Translations under genes and position numbers: made by a program
Shown here: piece by piece, positions 59,898 to 64,000 of the stretch
How positions within the stretch are numbered: position 1 is the stretch's first letter
How the letters are laid out: each line of letters begins with the position of its first letter
Notes under the pieces: generated by a model
Told to the model about the DNA's origin: nothing
Seen by the model: the letters and a program-made list of their open reading frames with translations, nothing else
The model's database searches: none
Assembly: GCF_001612945.1 (NCBI RefSeq)
Contig: NZ_BDBK01000007.1
Coordinates: forward strand, 1 to 64,000
Length of the DNA stretch: 64,000 nt
DNA from: Nocardia inohanensis NBRC 100128
GTDB lineage: Bacteria > Actinomycetota > Actinomycetes > Mycobacteriales > Mycobacteriaceae
Direction of reading: 5' to 3'

Positions 59898-62231
59898 GTG
59901 GGTGACGATCGATACGGGCGCACGCCTAGGCCCGGAGGTCGCGCCCCCTGGGAGCGCTCCGTGGCGGAGGATGCAGCCCAGAATCGCGCCGGCCGACGCT
60001 CCCGGCACACCGACAACGCCGCACCCGGTTCCGCGCCCATCTCCGTCCAGGATCTCGTCGAACGCGTGGACAGCGAACGCGTGTCCCGGCGCCGCCGCCG
60101 CGCCGAACCCGACGAGGAGCCCGCCGACGACGGGCATTACGAGGAGCCCGGCAATTCGGCGGGCTGGCCCGAGGTAGGCAGCGGCCCCACCCGGCGGCCC
60201 GCGCCCGCGGATCCGGGCGCCACCGGCGCGCGCCGCACGGCACCGCCGGAACCGGTCGCCCCCAACGGCTCTCGCCGGGGACCGGAGGCCACCGGCGCCC
60301 GCCGCGCCATACCTGCCGACCCAGGCAGCACCGCATCCCGCCGCGCCGATCCCGGCAGCACGGGAGCCCGCCGCGCCGTACCCGTGGATCCGAATATCAG
60401 CGGCGCCCGGCACCAAGTCGCCGACGCGGTGAACGGCACCGGCGCGCGTCCGGTGCACGCCACCGGAGCGCGCCGGGCCGTCGCCCCGATTCCGGCCGCC
60501 GCCAATGGGTCCCACCCGGCGCCGCGCGGCCTGGACGGCGATATGCGCCGCGCCGCGGTCGCCGATCCGCCCACCGAGGAACTACCCGCGCTCGTCCCCG
60601 AACCGCGCGCCCCGAAGCCGAAGGGCAAGGCGCAGACCGGAACCCAGGTCGAGTCGCCCGCCGACTACCCCACCACCGCGCTGCCGGCCGCCGTCGGGGC
60701 CAAGCCGCTGTCCCGGTTGTCCGCGAGCCGGCGGCGGCGCAATCGGAAAATGAAACTGGCCGGGCGGGTTTCGGGTGCGCTCTTCGCGGTGATCTGCCTG
60801 ATCATCACCGGCGCCGGCTGGAGCTATCAGAAGGCCAAGGACAACGGCTTCAACCACGTCACCGCCATCGACACCAACTCCGAGGACATCGTCGACGCCG
60901 GTGCGCAGTACGGCGACGAGAACTTCCTGATCATCGGCACCGACACCCGCGCGGGCGTGAACTCGCAGCTGGGCGCGGGCACCCTGGACGATGCCGAGGG
61001 CGCGCGCGCCGACACCGTCATGCTGGTCAATATCCCGGCCGATCGATCGCGCGTGGTCGCGGTGTCCTTCCCGCGCGACCTGGACGTCACCCGCCCGGTC
61101 TGCGAGGGCTGGGACAACGACAAGGGCTCCTACACCGGCGAGAAGTTCCCCGCGGCCATCGGCGACAAGTTGAACGCGGTCTACGCGCTCGGCGGGCCCA
61201 AATGCCTGACCTCGGTGATCCAGAAGATGTCCGGCCTGAAGATCAACCACTTCGTCGGCATCGACTTCGCGGGCTTCGAGACCATGGTCGACACCATCGG
61301 CGGCGTCGAGGTCTGCACCAACAAGCCGCTGGTCGACGAGATCCTCGGCACCGTGCTCACCACCCCGGGCAAGCAGACCGTCAACGGCGCCACCGCCCTG
61401 GACTATGTCCGCGCCCGGCACGTGATCGGCGAGGAGCGCAGCGACTACGACCGCATCAACCGGCAGCAGCGCTTCCTGTCCTCGCTGCTGCGCGGCGCGA
61501 CCTCGAGCAAGGTGCTCTTCGACATGGGCAAGCTCAACGGCTTCATCAATGCCTTCGCCCAGCACTCCTTCATGGACAACGTCACCACCAAAGACCTGCT
61601 CACCCTGGGCCGTTCGCTCAAGAACATGCAGGCGGGGGCGATCACCTTCCTGACCGTGCCGACCGCGGGCACCACCTCCTACGGCAACGAGATCCCGCGC
61701 GAATCGGATATCAAGGCCATCTTCCGCGCCGTCATCGACGATCAGCCGCTGCCCGGCGAGAAGAAGGTGGAGGCCCCGGCCACCACCACCAGCGAGGCGC
61801 CCGCCGCCAAACCCAAACTGACGGCGGTGGATCCGAGCACGGTCTCGCTCCAGATGTCGAATGCATCCGGCGTCGGCGGCGTCGCCGCCACGGCCGCGAC
61901 CAAATTGGCCAGTCAGGGTTTCCAGATCTACAGCACCGGCAACTACGCCGACGGCGTCTCGGCCAAGACCAAGGTCCGCTACTCCAGCGGGCACGAGGCC
62001 GCCGCCGCGACCGTGGCCAGCGCCATTCCGGGCGCGACGCTGGAGTCCACCACCGGGCTGGGCAGCATCGTGGAGGTGGTGCTGGGCACCGACTTCGCGG
62101 GCACCGTGCGCACCGCGACCGCCTTCGGGCAGACCCTGCCCGACGCACCGGCCGACACCACCGCTGGGGCGGCGGTCACACTCCCGTCCGATCTCGAGCA
62201 CGTCAACGCCGCCGACGACACCTGTAAATAG
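59898..62231 (+). CDS. LytR-CpsA-Psr (LCP) cell-wall ligase
   Basis: Membrane-anchored phosphotransferase attaching glycopolymers (arabinogalactan type in this group) to peptidoglycan. 777 residues. The N-terminal 280 are cytoplasmic, Ala/Arg/Pro-rich and contain degenerate TGARRAxP repeats. A transmembrane helix (GALFAVICLIITGAGW) precedes the LCP domain (NFLIIGTDTRAG, ARADTVMLVNIPADRSRVVAVSFPRDLDV, FAGFETMVDTIGGVEV, ALDYVRARH, DYDRINRQQRFLSSL). A LytR_C domain (LQMSNASGVGGVAATAATKLASQGF) closes the protein. GTG 59898 has GAGG 7 nt upstream. Rv0822c is the counterpart. Confidence 0.93.
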   Translation: MGDDRYGRTPRPGGRAPWERSVAEDAAQNRAGRRSRHTDNAAPGSAPISVQDLVERVDSERVSRRRRRAEPDEEPADDGHYEEPGNSAGWPEVGSGPTRRPAPADPGATGARRTAPPEPVAPNGSRRGPEATGARRAIPADPGSTASRRADPGSTGARRAVPVDPNISGARHQVADAVNGTGARPVHATGARRAVAPIPAAANGSHPAPRGLDGDMRRAAVADPPTEELPALVPEPRAPKPKGKAQTGTQVESPADYPTTALPAAVGAKPLSRLSASRRRRNRKMKLAGRVSGALFAVICLIITGAGWSYQKAKDNGFNHVTAIDTNSEDIVDAGAQYGDENFLIIGTDTRAGVNSQLGAGTLDDAEGARADTVMLVNIPADRSRVVAVSFPRDLDVTRPVCEGWDNDKGSYTGEKFPAAIGDKLNAVYALGGPKCLTSVIQKMSGLKINHFVGIDFAGFETMVDTIGGVEVCTNKPLVDEILGTVLTTPGKQTVNGATALDYVRARHVIGEERSDYDRINRQQRFLSSLLRGATSSKVLFDMGKLNGFINAFAQHSFMDNVTTKDLLTLGRSLKNMQAGAITFLTVPTAGTTSYGNEIPRESDIKAIFRAVIDDQPLPGEKKVEAPATTTSEAPAAKPKLTAVDPSTVSLQMSNASGVGGVAATAATKLASQGFQIYSTGNYADGVSAKTKVRYSSGHEAAAATVASAIPGATLESTTGLGSIVEVVLGTDFAGTVRTATAFGQTLPDAPADTTAGAAVTLPSDLEHVNAADDTCK

Positions 62232-62244
62232 CGGTTAACAAGCA

Positions 62245-62269
62245 CCCGGTCCGAGCTGCACGGACCGGG
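62245..62269 (+). terminator. Hairpin after LCP gene
   Basis: CCCGGTCCG (62245-62253) pairs with 62261-62269 around a 7-nt loop. Confidence 0.65.
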
Positions 62270-62343
62270 ATGCGACCGACCGGCACCGATGATTAACCCA
62301 CCGTTGGTGACTTGGTCAGCGACGACCACTAATGTCTTGAGTC

Positions 62344-63015
62344 ATGCGTGTCATCTACAACGAACAAATGGCCGAGCTCGCCGATCTGCTCGGTGGCATG
62401 GCCGGGCTCGCCGGATCGGCGATGGAGCGGGCGACCAACTCGCTGCTCAACGCCGATCTCGAGCTCGCGGAGCAGGTGATCACCGAATACGACCGCATCG
62501 CCGAGATGATCCAGCTGGCCGAGGAGAAAGCCTTCGCGCTGCTGGCGTTGCAGGCCCCCGTCGCCGGTGACCTGCGGCAGGTGGTCAGCGCCATCCAGAT
62601 CGTCGCCGACGTGAACCGGATGGGTGTGCTGTCGCTGCACGTCGCCAAGATGACCCGGCGTCGCTTCCCCGCGCACGCGGTCCCCGAGGCGGTCAACAGC
62701 TACTTCGCCGAAATGGGCCGGATCGCGGTCAAGATGGGCGCGGCGGCCAAGGAGGTGCTCGAGACCCGTGATCCCGAGCGCGCCGCCAAGCTCAATGACG
62801 ACGACGAGGCGATGGACGATCTGCGCAAGCATCTGTTCACGCTGATCATGGACCGCGACTGGCAGTTCGGTGTGGCGTCGGCGGTGGACGTGGCGCTGCT
62901 GGGTCGCTACTACGAGCGCTTCGCCGACCACGCCGTGGAGATCGGGCGCCGCGTGGTGTTCCTGGTGACCGGCGTGCTGCCGCCGGACCCGGACTCCGAG
63001 AAAGAGTCGATCTGA
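62344..63015 (+). CDS. phoU: PhoU-type phosphate regulator
   Basis: Cytoplasmic negative regulator of phosphate uptake and the Pho two-component system. 223 residues in two three-helix PhoU repeats, with metal-binding-type motifs [10 protein letters not shown] in the first and DDDEAMDDL in the second, and [19 protein letters not shown] at the end. Similar to mycobacterial PhoY2 (Rv0821c), which also follows the LCP gene. TAATGT lies 8 nt before the ATG. Confidence 0.95.
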   Translation: MRVIYNEQMAELADLLGGMAGLAGSAMERATNSLLNADLELAEQVITEYDRIAEMIQLAEEKAFALLALQAPVAGDLRQVVSAIQIVADVNRMGVLSLHVAKMTRRRFPAHAVPEAVNSYFAEMGRIAVKMGAAAKEVLETRDPERAAKLNDDDEAMDDLRKHLFTLIMDRDWQFGVASAVDVALLGRYYERFADHAVEIGRRVVFLVTGVLPPDPDSEKESI

Positions 63016-63024
63016 CTCTCAGAG

Positions 63025-63051
63025 CTCTCAGGGGTAAACCCCTGAAACCCC
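63025..63051. repeat. GGGGTTTCAGGGG palindromic repeat (reversed copy)
   Basis: Reads CTCTCAGGGG, TAAA, CCCCTGAAACCCC, the reverse complement of the element at 29236 apart from the loop. Confidence 0.7.
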
Positions 63052-63146
63052 GCCACAGGAAGGGCTCTCCGGGTAAACCCCTGAAACCCCGCCAGAGGAA
63101 GGGCTCTCCGGGTAAGCCCTGAGACCCCTTCGACAGGAAGGGCTTC
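63032..63146. repeat. 39-bp tandem repeat, three copies
   Basis: Copies at 63032-63070 and 63071-63109 (each 39 bp, one mismatch) and a diverged third at 63110-63146. Each unit contains GGGTAAACCCCTGAAACCCC and AGGAAGGGCTCTCC, so each adds another arm of the palindromic repeat. Confidence 0.85.
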
Positions 63147-63160
63147 AAGGGCAGGCCCGT

Positions 63161-63197
63161 ACTCGACGCCCGCACGGACACGGTGCGGGCGTCGAGT
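63161..63197. terminator. 15-bp bidirectional hairpin
   Basis: ACTCGACGCCCGCAC (63161-63175) pairs perfectly with 63183-63197, next to the stop of the convergent MFS gene. Confidence 0.8.
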
Positions 63198-63202
63198 CGT
63201 TC

Positions 63203-64000
63203 CTAGGCTTCTGCGGAATCGGTTGGGGCGGGGTCTTTCTCACGCCAGCCCATGAGGTACGACTCGCCGCGTTCCGGCTTCCAGGGCAGCGTCACGGCGA
63301 CGATCAAAGCCGCTACCACCAGGGTGCCTACGGCGACGTACGAAGCCGCCTGCGCGCCTTCCATGGCCGCCACCTTCATGGTGTGGACGAGGTCCGCTTT
63401 GGCCGGGGCCAGGATCGGATTCACCGGCGCCTTCACGATTTCCAGCACGCTGATCGGCGTATTGCTCGCCAGCTCCTTCTGCTGCGGATTCATGATCTGG
63501 CTGGGAATTCCGGCGATCTTCTCGGCCACCCGCGAGGTGTAGACCGAGGTCATGATCGAGCCGAGCAGCGCCACACCGAGCGCGCCGCCCACCTCACGAG
63601 TGGTGTCGTTCACGGCCGAACCCGCGCCGGCCTCCTCCAAAGGCACTGCGCCCATGATGGATTCGGTGGCCGGCCCCTGCACCACCGCGAATCCCAATCC
63701 CATCAGGATCATGGACAGCACAACCGGTCCGAGATAAGGGGTTTCGACCGTCGTCTGCCCGGCGATGTACATGGCCACACCGAGGACCAGCAGGCCCGAC
63801 ACCACCATGGCCGTGGTGCCGACCCGCTGTGCGAGCAAGGTCGCGACCGGTGCGCCCAGGCCCACCGCCACCGCGAAAGGCAGTGAGTGGATGCCGAATT
63901 GGAGCGGGGACAGCTCCTTCACACCCTGGAAGTACTGGGTGATCAGGAACAGGAACCCGAAGGCGGAGAAGTAGGAGACGGTGATCGCCAGCGACGGCAG
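63203..64000 (-). CDS. DHA2-type MFS drug exporter, 5' end outside window
   Basis: C-terminal 265 codons of an EmrB/QacA-type drug:H+ antiporter. The visible part starts inside a helix (AITVSYFSAFGFLFLITQYFQGVKELSPLQFG, quoted in pieces) and includes GMMxxx-type helices, LMGLGFAVVQGPATESIMGAVPLEEAGAGSAV and NDTTREVGGALGVALLGSI, which is the family's conserved antiporter motif region. A 60-residue loop and last helix precede an acidic tail (WREKDPAPTDSAEA). The frame stays open to the window edge, so the start lies beyond 64000. Substrate unknown. Confidence 0.88.
   Translation of the reverse strand: MPSLAITVSYFSAFGFLFLITQYFQGVKELSPLQFGIHSLPFAVAVGLGAPVATLLAQRVGTTAMVVSGLLVLGVAMYIAGQTTVETPYLGPVVLSMILMGLGFAVVQGPATESIMGAVPLEEAGAGSAVNDTTREVGGALGVALLGSIMTSVYTSRVAEKIAGIPSQIMNPQQKELASNTPISVLEIVKAPVNPILAPAKADLVHTMKVAAMEGAQAASYVAVGTLVVAALIVAVTLPWKPERGESYLMGWREKDPAPTDSAEA

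Overview
The window is high-GC actinobacterial DNA from a mycolic-acid-containing genus, most probably Nocardia, with Rhodococcus as the alternative. The evidence is a mycobactin/nocobactin-type siderophore locus with IdeR-like boxes, an Rpf resuscitation factor, a polyprenol-phosphomannose synthase, a DesA-type acyl-ACP desaturase, frequent GTG starts, and gene order that, from memory, follows stretches of the Mycobacterium tuberculosis map. These stretches are Rv0896-Rv0889c, Rv0880-Rv0861c, Rv0858c, Rv2482c-Rv2483c and Rv0824c-Rv0821c.

Layout. 0-7 kb: two citrate synthases (citA, gltA2), pdxH, an MFS exporter, an Eis-type acetyltransferase and a YccF membrane protein. 7-10.8 kb: MarR regulator, DUF2530 protein, secreted neutral ceramidase and a divergent TetR regulator. 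11-21.6 kb: sacsin/GHKL ATPase, DUF3027 protein, glutaminyl cyclase, MFS, DUF2771, cold-shock protein, Rpf with a CRP-type site upstream. 21.9-29 kb: an XPB helicase and its partner protein, separated by an LppU-like lipoprotein, a 34-residue hydrophobic ORF and a secreted endoglycoceramidase-like GH5 enzyme. 29-38 kb: LysE exporters, M1 peptidase, dapC, SigJ-type sigma factor, GNAT, class I DAHP synthase with an aromatic leader peptide, PH-domain protein, SDR. 38-47 kb: DUF5993-DsbB pair, then siderophore genes (NRPS, salicyl-AMP ligase, salicylate synthase) with IdeR-like boxes. 47-52 kb: plsB-plsC phospholipid genes and ppm1. 52-55 kb: tRNA-Glu/Asp/Phe, a gamma-butyrolactone-receptor-like TetR, a gene-poor kilobase, tRNA-Lys. 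55-64 kb: DUF937, desA, a hydrolase/TetR pair that overlap head to head, dusB, an LCP ligase, phoU, and an MFS gene that runs off the end.

How the genes work together. The clearest new link is between the ceramidase at 8.0-10.1 kb and the endoglycoceramidase-like enzyme at 25.1-26.6 kb. Both are secreted, they act on successive steps of glycosphingolipid breakdown, and both carry nearly the same 14-bp palindrome (TGGAC-N4-GTCCA) just upstream of their starts. At the ceramidase this palindrome lies between the gene and the divergent TetR regulator. A two-site sphingolipid regulon is therefore inferred. A second notable element is a leader ORF with consecutive Tyr-Phe-Trp-Phe codons upstream of DAHP synthase. 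No CRISPR array, insertion sequence or prophage was seen.
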